Shown: positions 1 through 11,217 of the stretch, piece by piece
Position numbering within the stretch: position 1 is the first letter of the stretch
Layout: each line of letters begins with the position of its first letter
Assembly (NCBI GenBank): GCA_027627225.1
Contig: CM051033.1
Coordinates: 47,766,016-47,830,015 of the forward strand
Length of the DNA stretch: 64,000 nt
Origin: Congeria kusceri
Lineage: Eukaryota > Mollusca > Bivalvia > Myida > Dreissenidae
Direction: 5' to 3'
Translations under genes and position numbers: made by a program
Notes under the pieces: generated by a model
Told to the model about the DNA's origin: nothing
What the model saw: only the letters and a program-made list of their open reading frames with translations
The model's database searches: none

Positions 1-252
1 GCTGGCTTCCCAGCGCACCAACAGTTTACTACGACGTATTCGCAAGCAGTAGATCAAGAATTAGCTCGTACCAGCTTATTGTATTACCTTAAATCATTGC
101 GAACTGACAGGGCTATCTTCTTCGGCAGTAGGCATGGTTTTGACATAAACTGTATGTATGTATTTTCCAAGTTTATGAGGTCCTTCCGCGCCGCAGCTGC
201 ATTATGTGAGGACCCGGGGTGTGTCCCAGCACCCCTGCCTAATTTACTTTAG
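1..252 (+). CDS. possible 3' terminal coding exon, 5' end outside window, function unknown
   Basis: Frame 1 is open from the first base of the window to a TAG at 250-252, giving 83 residues without a start. The residue mix looks protein-like (for example SLLYYLKSLRTDRAIFFG and HGFDINCMYVFSKFMRSF), and base composition is more GC-rich than the flanking AT-rich DNA. I do not recognise a family. The tail after about residue 65 (rich in Ala, Cys and Pro) is less convincing, so the true exon could end earlier at a splice donor. An open run of this length is not rare by chance, so this is a candidate only. It could be the end of a host gene or of a mobile element lying to the left. Confidence 0.3.
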   Translation, partial: AGFPAHQQFTTTYSQAVDQELARTSLLYYLKSLRTDRAIFFGSRHGFDINCMYVFSKFMRSFRAAAALCEDPGCVPAPLPNLL

Positions 253-299
253 ACTCATCGAATGTTTGGACGAATTTTAAATCATAGCTGCAATTTTCA

Positions 300-486
300 G
301 CTGTTATATTTACTGAAATATTATTAAATTTGGTGTGGTCTTGTGCTGTGCGGGGGGGCAGGGGGGGGGAAGCCGAGTACCCGAAGGAAACCCCTCATGT
401 CCGGTATGGTGACCACCAACCAAACTCACTTGCGCCAAGTGGGGAGCGAACCCGGGCAGCTTAGGGTTCGCTCCCTACTCTGCGAG
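300..486 (-). repeat. tRNA-headed SINE fragment
   Basis: Read on the minus strand, a B-box-like gggttcgctcccc (453-441) follows an A-box-like tcgcagagtagg (485-474). After that comes a body containing gtttggttggtggtcacc and ttcgggtactcgg, wording I associate with dispersed SINEs of molluscs. The A-to-B spacing is about 32 bases, shorter than in a normal tRNA, so the head is decayed. A perfect 12-bp inverted repeat (442-453 with 464-475) overlaps the B box. The tail toward 300 includes a G-rich stretch (352-369, + strand). Boundaries are approximate. Confidence 0.5.
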
Positions 487-1725
487 ATCGGGTATATAGA
501 ATTAATGACTTTAATTGCTTAAGACCTGCGTTTGATATAGTATCCATTTGCGATTGTGTTTCAAGCATTATTACTTTATTAACTACACTATTTTCTAATG
601 TATTAAATGCACATTATCATATTTTATTATTTTTTAAATGCTTAGCTATAGCTGACATCCCCGTCATGGTTTCATAACAAATTTAAAACAGTATATATTA
701 AATAACTGGGTCATTGTCGTTATAATATGAAATGAATAATCAATCAGTTTGTCACATATAAGCTGATACTGATAAAAACTATATTTATTACAATAAGCGT
801 GTTAAAATTGAAATCACTTTGAAAACTGGAAACTATATAAAAATAGTACAAATTTAACGCCTCTTGTGTAGAAAGAAGTGCGGCGGAGTGAAACGTTGTC
901 GTCACAAAAATGACACATTGTCATACACATTCATTCTGCAACACAATGATAGATTATTGTTGTTTCTTATGAATGAAACAATGTACATTAGAACCTATAC
1001 AATTACCGACAACGTCAAGACTCGAGTATCATTTTTATGTTGGTTAATATCTGCAGATTTGATTTCATATCCGGTGTTTAATCGGACGGTATTTTGGTAT
1101 TTCGGTCCGGGATTTTCACATGGGAATCCCAGCACCAACGTTGTGTCTACGGCGGTACTATACAGTTTCGGCCAAAAATTCGAATTGGCAGGGGAGAAAT
1201 TCTAATAAATAGGGATGCAGTGAAACTGAGCAGCATTTTGAGTGTTTTAGAAGTTGTAAGTATCAGATTTAAGGGCTGGAGCTTTTAATTGCATGCATAG
1301 TGAATTCGAAAATATGACCTATGTAAAGCCAGTGTATGTGTTGAGCCATCTTGCACATAAAATTCGTAAATGAGGATTCCTAGCTCTGAACGCCATTTTG
1401 GCAGGATATTTAAAAGGGCGTACATACATTGGAATTTATTGGAAAATCTGAATGGTTAACCCCCAGTTTGCTCACTTGCAATCAAACACCTGGTAAGTTA
1501 CGCAGACGGGCATGCAGTGTTTGAGGTGCTCGCATTCGCAGGAAAGTTGCAAATTGATGTTGAAAATCACCGAAATGGTCGCGAAAACTGGTGACATTTG
1601 AACCCCAAAATTGGCTGATCATGCATGTTAAAATTATAGTGGAACTGTGTGCACAATTCTTTTCCCTACATTTTTGTGAAGCCACAGCCACAACAATATT
1701 GAAATTATGTTTGGTTTGTTTTCAG
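487..1725. other. non-coding stretch, no gene recognised
   Basis: This stretch is AT-rich. Short open frames around 864-1288 (+) and 1482-1691 (-) have no recognisable domain, no credible start and no splice context beyond the acceptor at its right end. I see no repeat structure or RNA gene. Confidence 0.5.
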
Positions 1726-1826
1726 GTGTTGACATTATCAGTGTGTGCAAGACGGCTCTAACCCAGCCCCCACGAGGCCGAGTCCGAAGCCCGAGAAACT
1801 GTATAGTGCCCCCTACACCGGTCTAA
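1726..1826 (+). CDS. possible 3' terminal exon, function unknown
   Basis: A good splice acceptor (T-rich tract ending ttgttttcag at 1725) precedes an open frame that reads from codon 1728 through 32 residues to TAA at 1824-1826. The peptide includes TALTQPPRGRVRSPRN and ends IVPPTPV. The stretch is locally GC-rich against an AT-rich background. No family is recognised; the Pro/Arg-rich composition suggests a disordered tail. No upstream exon can be linked with confidence. It may be chance: only the acceptor and composition support it. Confidence 0.22.
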
Positions 1827-2770
1827 CGGACCTGTGTACTCACGCTCTAAGCATTATGGATATGCGCTACTTTCCAGCGTAGCTCGCAATGGTCGAGTTA
1901 ACATCGCATTGAGGTTAGATACCAGTTAATCAATGAGTTTCCCTCCGTGTTACATTCGAAATATTGCCTTTTACTAGAGTTCCGTTTTTCTTCAGCTATG
2001 AAAAGCATTTAGCAATGTCAGGCATTCCTTTTGTGGTTATTTCTAATATCATCTGTGTTTTTAAAACATTTATGTGCATTTCTTTGGACGCTAACTTGAA
2101 AGATGAGCTTTTGGGGTGTGTTTACTGTGGCATGGGGCTTTTGTCGAAATAAGACTGCCGAAACCCTAGTTTTCTACCGGTGTCTGCATTCAGCTGAGAC
2201 GCATTTTCTAGTAACATGCCATATATTTTTATTGCAATTTTTGGAAGAGGACAGATTCATCTTTAAACTGACAGCAAGCTTGCACAAACTGAAATCTGAA
2301 AGTTCGCCGTTTTATAATGGGACCCTGTGGGAATCGGATTTACAGGCATCTAACCTGGAATTTTCACACAAAACGAAAGTGAAAGTAGGTTTTTATAATA
2401 AACACGCTTAACAGCGTTAAACACGAACTACTGGTATTTTATTTAACAGAAACTATCAGTAATAACTTAATATTAGACTGATTAATGGTATCAATAAAAT
2501 CATTTCATGAAACAACTTTCATACGCGGGATTACTTCATGCGTAAGCACATTTCGCCGTTTAATAATTTACATAATTGTTTACATAAGCGGTTAAATTAA
2601 TGTTATAAACATATCTTCGACATACACTCTAGAAATGAACCTAATTATAACAATTTTACTCATTGTAGGTCATGATCAGAATGTTATATTCATTCACATA
2701 ATGAAATCACTATATTGTTTAGCCTACATTATCGGCGCGCTCTTTAAATAGCAATTTCAATGCTACAATA
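1827..2770. other. non-coding stretch, no gene recognised
   Basis: AT-rich sequence. Open frames at 1964-2411 carry no recognised domain. An AATAAA hexamer lies near 2396-2401 on the + strand and could serve as a polyadenylation signal, but no transcript can be tied to it. Confidence 0.45.
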
Positions 2771-2969
2771 CACGGGGACGACAGTAAGTCACAACGTACA
2801 ATGTTGCCTGTTGAGCTCGCAAGCACAAAATATAAAGTGGTAAATTTCTGTTATTTTTCTGATAAATAAGCAAAACAATATAAGCAAATTTGATTGAGCT
2901 TATATTTCCTATTATTTTATCATTGTGTAAAAATATTATTGTCCGCTGTAACCGACTGTCGTCCCCGTG
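2771..2969. mobile_element. small non-autonomous DNA transposon with 15-bp TIRs
   Basis: cacggggacgacagt at 2771-2785 is matched perfectly by its reverse complement at 2955-2969, bounding a 199-bp AT-rich interior with no coding capacity. The ends begin CACGGGG. Flanks are aata on the left and aatt on the right, so no target duplication is certain. This is the pattern of a MITE. The superfamily is not assigned. Confidence 0.5.
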
Positions 2970-4059
2970 AATTAATTCTAGCGAATTCAACTCCAACAGG
3001 AGAATCATTCTAAAAATAGCGCGCGGTAAAGCTGTGTTAATACACACGCATCAATTAGCGTCTGGAAAATCCTAAACCCGTGAATTGCAATAAATGGGGA
3101 ATTCATAAACTTACTGCTCATTCATTCCCGCTATTATTTTCTGACAATGTTAATTTGTTAAATTTGCCTGACAAATTCATGTATAAATTATGTTTACGTA
3201 AATTACTAGTATTTAGCTTATTCATGTATCACTGGTGAAAACATGGGGCGGTATATGATCGGTTTATTTACGGTACAGATATTAATAATTATTGAGTTTA
3301 TCTCCAATTAATTTTAGGGGCCGATACGTTTTTTTACAGTGTCCGAAAAATCTAGTGTCCGAGAAGTCTCCTTGGTAGAGACCGAAAAATCTGGGATCCG
3401 AGGAGACTTCTTAGTCGGGAACGAAAAATATGGGGTCCGTGAAGTCACAGCTTGGTCCTCTTGTATTATATTTAGGGCAAAGAAAATGACATCTCAATAT
3501 TAATTTCTACGCCGATTGCCTTTTTTAAAGACATTTCTTGTTTAATTTCATGGGATTCGTTACGGTTGAAAAAAGGCGGACAGACTGATCAACCACCTTA
3601 CCAGCAACTTCCATCGTATGGAAAGTTATTAAAGCAAACGCAGAAAAATATAATCGCGAATTCGTAACGACTATATACGGCTCCGTATGATGTATACAGC
3701 ATCGCTCGTCAGACCACAAGGAACCAAACAGCCGTTGTCTCGTCAAAGGCAAATAGGAAGTGATATAAAATAGATTTCATTCGCTTTTTGTATTCGTTAC
3801 AGATGATTAATTACGACAAGTTTTGAAGGGTGATAGGGAGGATGCGCAAGGAATACGTGAACACCGATTTTCTTTTAGACAAAAATAACAGACAAGATTA
3901 ATGAGGTGATATCAAACAGATTTCATCCACTATGTGTGGCAGAAGACTACGACATATTGCGAAGAATGCTAGGGTCATCGTACCTCACAGTTTGAAATAA
4001 TTTGTTTAAGAATACTGTTCTAGGTCTCTTCTGTCAATATTCGCCATTTTGGTAATCAT
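2970..4059. other. non-coding stretch with one short local repeat
   Basis: No gene is recognised. A minus-strand frame at 3525-3752 has no domain that I know. The only structure is the local repeat at 3335-3445. Confidence 0.45.
3335..3445. repeat. short local direct and inverted repeat
   Basis: The motif ccgaaaaatct recurs twice (once after gt, once after ga), with a related cgaaaaatatggggtccg further on. gaagtctccttgg pairs with ccgaggagacttc with one mismatch. It looks like a decayed foldback or minisatellite relic. Confidence 0.35.
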
Positions 4060-5237
4060 CCCTTACAGAAATGATATCTGAATGTGAACTGACGGCGAAC
4101 ACTCCGCGAACATACTGCGAATTTAACGCAGTCCTTGTTGGCGGTATGTTTCTGATAAAGTGAATTGTTGGCGAACATGCCTTTAGCTGTTCACGGTTTG
4201 TTCACTGAGATCGACAAGTTCGCGGACAGTTCGCAGTAACAACTTAAAATTACTGAATAATTCGCCGACAATTCACATTTAATACGTGAGCGTGTGTGTT
4301 CATTTGGTTAGTCAGAAGATGAACTTTGGTATTTTCAAAGTTCACAATATGTTCAATTTAAAAATGACATCACAACCTATCTGATAATTCTGATCGGTCT
4401 AATTATAACAGTTTCAAAATGGAGAGAAGCTGAAGGTTAACTGAACAGGTACAGCTGTTGATAAAGAAATGTTACACATAACTATTTTCGTGATTTGTAT
4501 TCATTTTGCTGTTCATTATGAAAACTTTCTGATGTTTATATAGTAACATAAAGTTCAGGGCATATAACTTAGTACTGAAGTACATGTACATAAGCATCCA
4601 AGTTGTGTGTATCAAAGTTCCACCTTTTGGTACTGCTATAGCATAATGACAGAAACGGAATTAAGCACCATGCAAGAATCTAATCTCATTTTTATTTCTT
4701 ATTTCAATGTCTCTTAAACTAACAGACACATCAACACAGTACACATACTAGCTGCACCAAGGACAAAATTTAATAATGTATCATCATCATCATCATCATT
4801 ATTATCATCATCATCACTACCATCTCCACCAACATCATCACCATTGACATTATCATCGCCATAATTATCATCAGCATTGCACCACCACTACCACAACATT
4901 CAACATATAATTATTGTTATCATCATAATGACCTTGCTAACAAAGTTTGTAAATTTCTATGTAGAATTTGCAAGTTGTTGACATATATTCACAAATAGTT
5001 CGCAGTCATAAATTTCGAAATATCGTATTAGCATATAGTTCACATTTATATTTGCAGATAAAATCGCGGTTAGTTCACATTTCTATTCGCGGAGAGTTTT
5101 ATGCGAAGTAGTTTTTCGCGAAAGACCTTATTTGCATGTGAAAAATGAACTGCGTGATAACAGTCTACTTTTTAATATATGGATTACTTCGCAAAACGTT
5201 CACAAATGTTCGCTAAATATTAACTTTTCTGTAAAGG
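4060..5237. mobile_element. 1.18-kb TIR element filled with degenerate gcgaac/ttcgc motifs
   Basis: The left end cccttacagaaat (4060-4072) matches the reverse complement of the right end (5225-5237), cctttacagaaaa, with two mismatches. Both ends are flanked by AT. Each subterminal region is packed with scattered gcgaac, gtgaac or ttcgc words, and these are inverted between the two halves (the left has gcgaacactccgcgaac; the right strand-complement has gcgaacatttgtgaacg). There is no coding capacity. An ATC-rich microsatellite lies inside. I infer a non-autonomous DNA transposon whose subterminal words may be transposase-binding sites. Superfamily is not assigned. Confidence 0.45.
4778..4925. 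repeat. ATC/ATT microsatellite-like tract
   Basis: Imperfect run of atc, att and acc triplets (catcatcatcatcatcatta and relatives), inside the 4060-5237 element. Confidence 0.75.
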
Positions 5238-5347
5238 ATATTCCTAGTCATTCTTGAGTTTCATTTTTTTTATAATGTCTATGCTAGAGCAATCGATCAC
5301 ATGCACATGCCACGACATAACCAACAGTATAAATCTGACCTTTTATA

Positions 5348-6310
5348 GTGCGAACATGTGCCGAAGAAGGAAACTGCGGACCATATGAACAAAGAAGGAA
5401 ACTGAGGACCAAATGAACAAAGAAGGAAAATGCGGACCATATGAACAAAGAAGGAAACTGCGGACCATATGAACAAAGAAGGAAACTGAGGACCAAATGA
5501 ACAAAGAAGGAAAATGCGGACCATATGAACAAAGAAGGAAACTGCGGACCATATGAACAAAGAAGGAAACTGAGGACCAAATGAACAAAGAAGGAAATTG
5601 CGGACCATATGAACAAAGAAGGAAACTGCGGACCATATGAACAAAGAAGAAAACTGCGGACCGTATGAATTAAACTATTATTTCGCTATAAAAGTTTAAC
5701 TGGTCCGCTAATATCGAGAAACTGCGGACCGTATGAACAAAGAAGAAAACTGCGGACCATATGAATTAAACTATTATATCGCTTTACGTTTAAATAGTCC
5801 GCTAATATCGAGAAACTGCGGACCGTATGAACAAAGAAGAAACTGCGGACCATATGAATTACACTATTATATTGCTATATAAGTTTAACTGGTCCGCTAA
5901 CATCGAGAAACTGCGGACCGTATGAACAAAGAAGAAAACTGCGGACCATATGAATTAAACTATTATATCGCTTTACGTTTAAATAGTCCGCTAATATCGA
6001 GAAACTGCGGACTATATGAACAAAGAAGGAAACTGCGGACCATATAAACAAAGAAGGAAACTGCGGACCATATGAATTAAACTATTACTTCGCTATTCGT
6101 TTCACTAGTCCGCTAATATCGAGAAACTGCGGACCAGATGAACAAAGTAGGAAACTGCGGACCATATGAACAAAGAAGGAAACTGCGGACCATATGAACA
6201 AAGTAGGAAACTGCGGACCATATGAACAAAGAAGGAAACTGCGGACCATATGAACAAAGTAGGAAACTGCGGACCATATGAACAAAGAAGGAAACTGCGG
6301 ACCACATGAA
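5348..6310. repeat. 28-bp minisatellite with a composite ~95-bp block in the middle
   Basis: The basic unit atgaacaaagaaggaaactg plus cggaccat recurs every 28 bp (for example 5413 to 5441). From about 5664 to 6110 each repeat is interrupted by an AT-rich insert (ttaaactatta then ggtccgctaatatcgagaaa), giving composite units at 5667, 5763, 5856, 5952 and 6073, spaced 96, 93, 96 and 121 bp. Pure 28-bp units resume to about 6310. Because 28 bp is not a multiple of three, 84 bp without stops on the minus strand leaves all three frames open, which explains the repetitive pseudo-peptides there. It is not a gene. Confidence 0.9.
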
Positions 6311-7652
6311 GAAAACTATCACTGATTTATTGATTTTGTTATATGTTTAGTTTAATTTGGCTATGCCTTAAATATTTTTACCTGGAGTAATATTATAACT
6401 CATTTATTAACTTTTATATTATAGATTGATGTTAAATAATTAAGAAATTTTGATTTACCACTATTATTTCTGCGTATTCAATACAACATAAAAACCTCAG
6501 TGAGGTAAATATTCTGCCCTGTGTAATCACGTTTATCTTTTTTTTTTTAAAGAAACGAAAACATTAAAGTCGTGTTCTGTTCTGTTCTGTTAGAAATTGC
6601 ACATTGAAAGGGAGGCTGTAAAAAGCATACAATTCACGCTTAATCAGCATGTTTTTATTGGATCTGGACACAAACTCGTAAGCTGACAGTCCCTACAACA
6701 GATTTTTATCAGTTTTGCACTAACTAGTATATCATAAATTGTCCCCGTTGAGGACAGTACAATGATTAGATAAGAGGTCAAGAGGCGCAAATTGACTTTG
6801 AAACGGGTAGGGTCGCGGATTAATAATAGGCATGACTCGGCGCCACTAACACACGAAGAAAACTATACGATGTCAGCTAATATCGAGTAATATATTAACA
6901 CAGAACCAACTACAATGTTTTACTATTATATATACTGTTATGTTACAAATATTATTTAAGAATACATATCAAATAGGAACTTCAATTAACAATCATTAAC
7001 AATAACATCCAAATATTTCGATCGACTCGCTAATCGATAACCTATATCTAGTTTAATGTGTGATCGCCTTTTTACAATAACTTAAGGTGTCAGTGGAATT
7101 GTTGTTAATTTCAGGTTAAAGTGTCATCTATTTTTTGTTTGTTTTTGGATATAACATTTTTATTTCTGAAAACAAACATTCTTAAAACATATTTACAAAC
7201 ATATTACATCTGTGTCATCTATTTAATAAACGATCATCATTTACGTAATTTTTTTTACATTCTAAATTTTGAAATAAAAACAAATTTGACACACAAACAA
7301 ACAACTAATAAACATGTAAATTATGTCACCATTTCAATTGATTATTAATTAATACGATAATACACTCACCTGTCAATAATTATATAAAATAATTACCAGT
7401 GTAAACCAAAAAAGTCGTTTTATCTACCAGTTATATAGATTGGTCACACATTACTTCTACGAGATATATAATTGTGCTTTAATTGTGTTTACTTTGTCTA
7501 AAGACTTCGAGCAAAAGAAAATATCAAATAGCACCTCTACAAATTTGTAATATATATTTTGGGTGATAATGGGAAGAAAGCCCCAAATGATTTGTTCTGT
7601 GTAGTGCATTGTATTAAATATTGGTTTAATCACTTTAAAAAATAAATACTTT
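6311..7652. other. AT-rich stretch, nothing recognised
   Basis: Only low-complexity features are seen: a T run near 6540, three tgttc/ttctg words near 6570-6592, and long A/T-rich segments at 7100-7340. Open frames at 7121-7348 and 7457-7675 are AT-rich chance frames. Confidence 0.5.
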
Positions 7653-7939
7653 GGCGTAAAAAAAATGTGTTTCATGTTATTCCCTAAAAAAATGTGTTTC
7701 AGGTTATACCCTAAAAAATGCCCAGACCCTAGAGCATTTTATTGGGCTGTTTTGTTTTGATAGTATCCACATATAAACAATATTTAAGGCTATTACTGAT
7801 ATGTTTTGAATATTTATTCAGTTTTAGAATCTTCAAGATGACCATTTACCAAATATAAAAAAATAATAATAAAAAAATCCGGACCTACCTACCCTAATTT
7901 TTTTGGGCATGTAACCTGAAACAAACATTTTTTTACGCC
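7653..7939. mobile_element. 287-bp TIR element (MITE)
   Basis: The left end ggcgtaaaaaaaatgtgttt, continuing tcatgtta, matches the reverse complement of the right end (ggcgtaaaaaaatg then tttcaggtta). The left arm also contains an internal duplicate of the aaaaatgtgtttcaggtta segment around 7686-7706, and both arms carry the word atgccc near their inner edge. The interior is AT-rich with no coding capacity. Confidence 0.5.
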
Positions 7940-8090
7940 TTATTATGAGACAAATAAACGTGTAACAACTTTTATTCTATTTATTCTAACAAAATATTAA
8001 ACAAAATATAAAATATGGGAACATCTTTAATTAAACATGAAAATCAAGTATGTTTGTATACACGGGCCAGTCACACATTCAGTACAGCCG

Positions 8091-8184
8091 ATTTCCTTCT
8101 TTGTGTATATCGTCCGCAGTTTGCAACAATCCATCTTTGTCTCTCTCGTCCTCAGTTTCCTACACAATCCGCAGATTGGTCCGC
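8091..8184 (-). repeat. decayed opposite-strand relic of the 28-bp minisatellite
   Basis: atttccttctttgtgtatat, cgtccgcagtttgc, ctcagtttcc and aatccgcagattggtccg are diverged forms of the reverse complement of the 5348-6310 unit (ccttctttgttcatatggtc, then cgcagttt). Three to four degenerate units can be followed. Confidence 0.55.
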
Positions 8185-8308
8185 GTTTTAGTATGCGCCG
8201 CCAAAATTATTCTGGTACCCGATCTTTACTTAGTTCGTGGTACGCCAAAATATGAACCATTTCCGCTATTCAGTCATACCTGGGGAATCGGTGCTGCGAG
8301 AAACGGTT

Positions 8309-8776
8309 AGGTTACGCATGCGCAAATAAATTCCTTCTTTGTTACATATAATATATTCAAATTCTGATCTCACTTTTCACCATGACCAAGCTACTTTCCA
8401 ATATATCACCAAATATTGTTGGAAAGATGAGGACATAACCTTTTGAAAAAACAGCATGTCAAAAAATTATATGCGTTGTAACTCAACATATTTACCTTAG
8501 AAAAAACACACCGGTTTTGACGGGCATGGAGGCTGCCATTTTGCACATGAATACATGGGCCAAAAGTTATGAAGCTGGGAACCACTAGACAAAAAGTAGT
8601 GCACAAAACAGCCTTTTTTCTTATTGCTTACATACATACCTTTTAAATGATACCAAAACATATCATTTAAAATGTATTTTACAAATTATATGCATCCTGC
8701 ACTCAACCACATGTGCTTATTATCTAACTGACATGTAACCCTGAGGATGTGACTTCCGTTTTGGGGTATTTAGACC
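8309..8776 (+). repeat. dispersed repeat, copy 1 of a ~465-bp direct duplication
   Basis: Begins aggttacgcatgcgcaaat and ends gttttggggtatttagacc. It aligns colinearly with 10478-10941, with scattered substitutions and small indels. It has no coding capacity and no clear inverted termini, and it does not start and end TG...CA, so an LTR identity is not supported. Confidence 0.75.
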
Positions 8777-9283
8777 TTTAAGAGAACCCAACCCTTTCAA
8801 ATTTGAATAAAAACCACAATTTTCATCAATCTGATCTATTTTGAGAAAGAACATGAAGTTCCATTACACTGGTTTAAAGATTTATTGGAAAAACATAAAA
8901 TTGAAAATGTCACATATAATGGTGTTTTGAGGCAAGAATTTAGACGGAAAAAAATGTGCTTGGGTACATCTGGAAAACATGATTTTAACTCAGAATTCAG
9001 CATAAGTTTGAGTTTTAATAGGCACAGCAGATACAATATATAAAGTCAGAAGTGAAAACAATCTTCATTGGCATTCTAAATGTTACCGAATAGGTTTTTA
9101 GTCCGTTTTGAACAATTTGTTTTTAAGTTTATGCATTTTGGGGGGTAATATCCATATAAATGTAGCAGTTCAGATGCCATTTGACCCCAGAAAAGGGTTT
9201 GTTTACATAACAATTAACAGATTTGACCTCCTGTCACACAACAAAAAAGAATTTGACCCCAAAATGTCAATGCCAGATATTAA
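8777..9283. other. possible 3' UTR of the minus-strand exon at 9284-9371
   Basis: No coding signal. If the neighbouring minus-strand terminal exon is real, this is its 3' untranslated side. An ATTAAA hexamer on the minus strand near 9014-9019 could be a polyadenylation signal. Confidence 0.3.
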
Positions 9284-9371
9284 TTAACGGTCTTCTGTCA
9301 CACCTGAACCTGTGGGTGAGGTCAGCCGACTGCACTCTTCAATCTGTTCCAGGTACTCTCTGCTGAGTAAT
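9284..9371 (-). CDS. candidate C-terminal coding exon, function unknown
   Basis: On the minus strand a strong acceptor (ctttttattttcacag, ending at 9372) leads into an exon whose second frame reads LLSREYLEQIEECSRLTSP, then TGSGVTEDR and a TAA at 9286-9284. The charged, helix-like start followed by a polar tail looks like a genuine protein C-terminus, and the stretch is GC-richer than its surroundings. I do not recognise the family. No upstream exon can be identified at higher coordinates, where repeats dominate, so it could be a lone exon left by rearrangement, a retained fragment, or the end of a gene with long introns. Confidence 0.35.
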
Positions 9372-10477
9372 CTGTGAAAATAAAAAGGTTTTCTGTGCAT
9401 GTTTACTCAATATTGTGATTACTAGTGTAACTTAGATACAATAAGTGTACATATACAATAGTTTACTAAGTTTTATTTACAGCGATAAGGCTAGTCGCTA
9501 TGCCGGCTTCAGATTGTCGAGCTCATGTGCGAACAGTTCAGTTCTAAAACGGGTTTGAGAGTCCCAATAAGGGTTAAACTCTTGCTTTTCCTACTGGTGT
9601 TGATAAGAAGAATGCCAGGCTGGAAAAGAAGTCATTAGATAGTAGAATACATGACAATAATCATGTACTAACCTTCAAAAATACCGATGGTACGGACACG
9701 ACTGTATCAGCTTTACGGCCCCGCCCCAACGCTCAAGTGTAGTTGACAAGTAAAGTAGTTTTGATGACTCGTCACTTCACCCAGACTTGTATACCAATGA
9801 GTTGATGGTTCCGGCTGAGGTCCTGGTTCTTTTCAACACTGCATTTAAAAAACATACTCAAATTAAACCAAACTGTGATGGTGATTTAAATTTTGATGCC
9901 GCTATCTCCATTTGGTGGGGTCTAGGTTGGCGTGAGCGGCTAGTGTTTTATGCATGCATTTCATGTATTTTTCAGCTGAAAGCCTGATTGAACTACAATT
10001 ACAAAATAACACATGAACTAAATAGGATCTGTTAACTTTGCAAATTAGGAAAATTGGTATTATTGAAAGTTGGCAGGTCGGACGGTCATCATGGCCAAAG
10101 CATCGGCCAGTGCGGACACGACCTTTGCGGGCATTATTGTCAGTTACAGGTTCTTAAAGGAAATATTCAGGATTTACAACACAAGGCATTATGACATAAA
10201 TGAGAGAATTGTTGAAACTAATGCAAATTAATGTCAAAATGAAACTGAAAAACAACACGATGAACACAATGGGTCTCGGATTGCCACTCTGGTGGACATT
10301 TTGCTCTAATTTTCCCATATTTACCCCCATAATGCCCCCTAGAGCAACCATCCCATAAAATACAGCCCTAAATGGGGTCAAGGTGGCATCTGGCTGTTAT
10401 TCTTTCCAGTACAGTGTGTTTGTAAGAGTCCATTTTCGAAATCTTTGCAGAAGACTAATATTAGGTGAAGTTCTTAA
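9372..10477. other. non-coding stretch between the two repeat copies
   Basis: No gene recognised. Short frames at 9787-9987 (+) and 10154-10381 (-) have no domain. It would be intronic to the candidate minus-strand gene if that exists. Confidence 0.4.
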
Positions 10478-10941
10478 AGGTTACGCATGCGCAAATACAT
10501 TCCTTCTTTGTTACATATAAAATATTCAAAATCTGATCTCACTTTTCACCATGACCAAGCTACTTTCCAATATATCACCAAACCTTGTTGGAAAGATGAG
10601 GACATAACCTTTTGAAAAAAACAGAATGTCAGAAAATTCTATGTGTTGTAACTCAAAATATTTACCTTAGAAAAAACACACCGGTTTTGACGGGCATGGA
10701 GGCTGCCATTTTGCGCATGAATACATGGGCCAAAAGTTATGAAGCTGGGAACCACTTGCCAAAAAGTAGTGCACAAAACAGCCTTTTTTCTTATTGCTTA
10801 CATATCAACCTTTAAAATGATACCAAAACATATCATTTAAACTGTATTTTACAAATTATATGCATCCTGCTCTCAACCACATGTGCTTATTATCTAACTG
10901 TAACCATGAGGATGTGACTTCCGTTTTGGGGTAATTAGACC
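10478..10941 (+). repeat. dispersed repeat, copy 2 of the ~465-bp direct duplication
   Basis: Colinear with 8309-8776, starting aggttacgcatgcgcaaat and ending ggggtaattagacc. Together they bracket 1.7 kb of unique sequence. Confidence 0.75.
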
Positions 10942-11217
10942 GTTAGGACTAAAAACTGTATCGATTAAAAACAAGGTAACTAAAAATCGTTCACATGTTT
11001 GTATGTCGTAAAAGAATGTCGTATAAATAATAAGTTAACTACATTTGTACATTAATAATTTCAACGATATTATACTTTAAATTAATCAATTCTTAATACC
11101 TAAAGAATGTTGCTACCATTTGGTAAAAGAGAGCTAGATTTAGCTCAGAATCCACTGATTACGTCTAACTGTTTGGACTATAAAATACCCCAAAAAAGTC
11201 AACAGTTACACAAAACA

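Noticed and set aside
864..1288. Two overlapping + strand open frames
   Set aside because: No recognisable domain, a non-ATG start for the longer one, and no splice support.
5284..6322. Minus-strand repetitive peptides of the FVHMVRSFLLCSYGPQFPS type in all three frames
   Set aside because: They are the mechanical result of translating a 28-bp minisatellite that has no stops in three successive phases; no start context, no composition of a real repeat protein.
10154..10381. Minus-strand 75-residue frame with a hydrophobic segment
   Set aside because: The hydrophobic stretch comes from AT-rich sequence; no family recognised and no splice or promoter context.
8309..10941. LTR retrotransposon with 465-bp LTRs
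   Set aside because: No TG..CA ends, no primer-binding site or polypurine tract seen, and no gag or pol remnant in the 1.7-kb interior.
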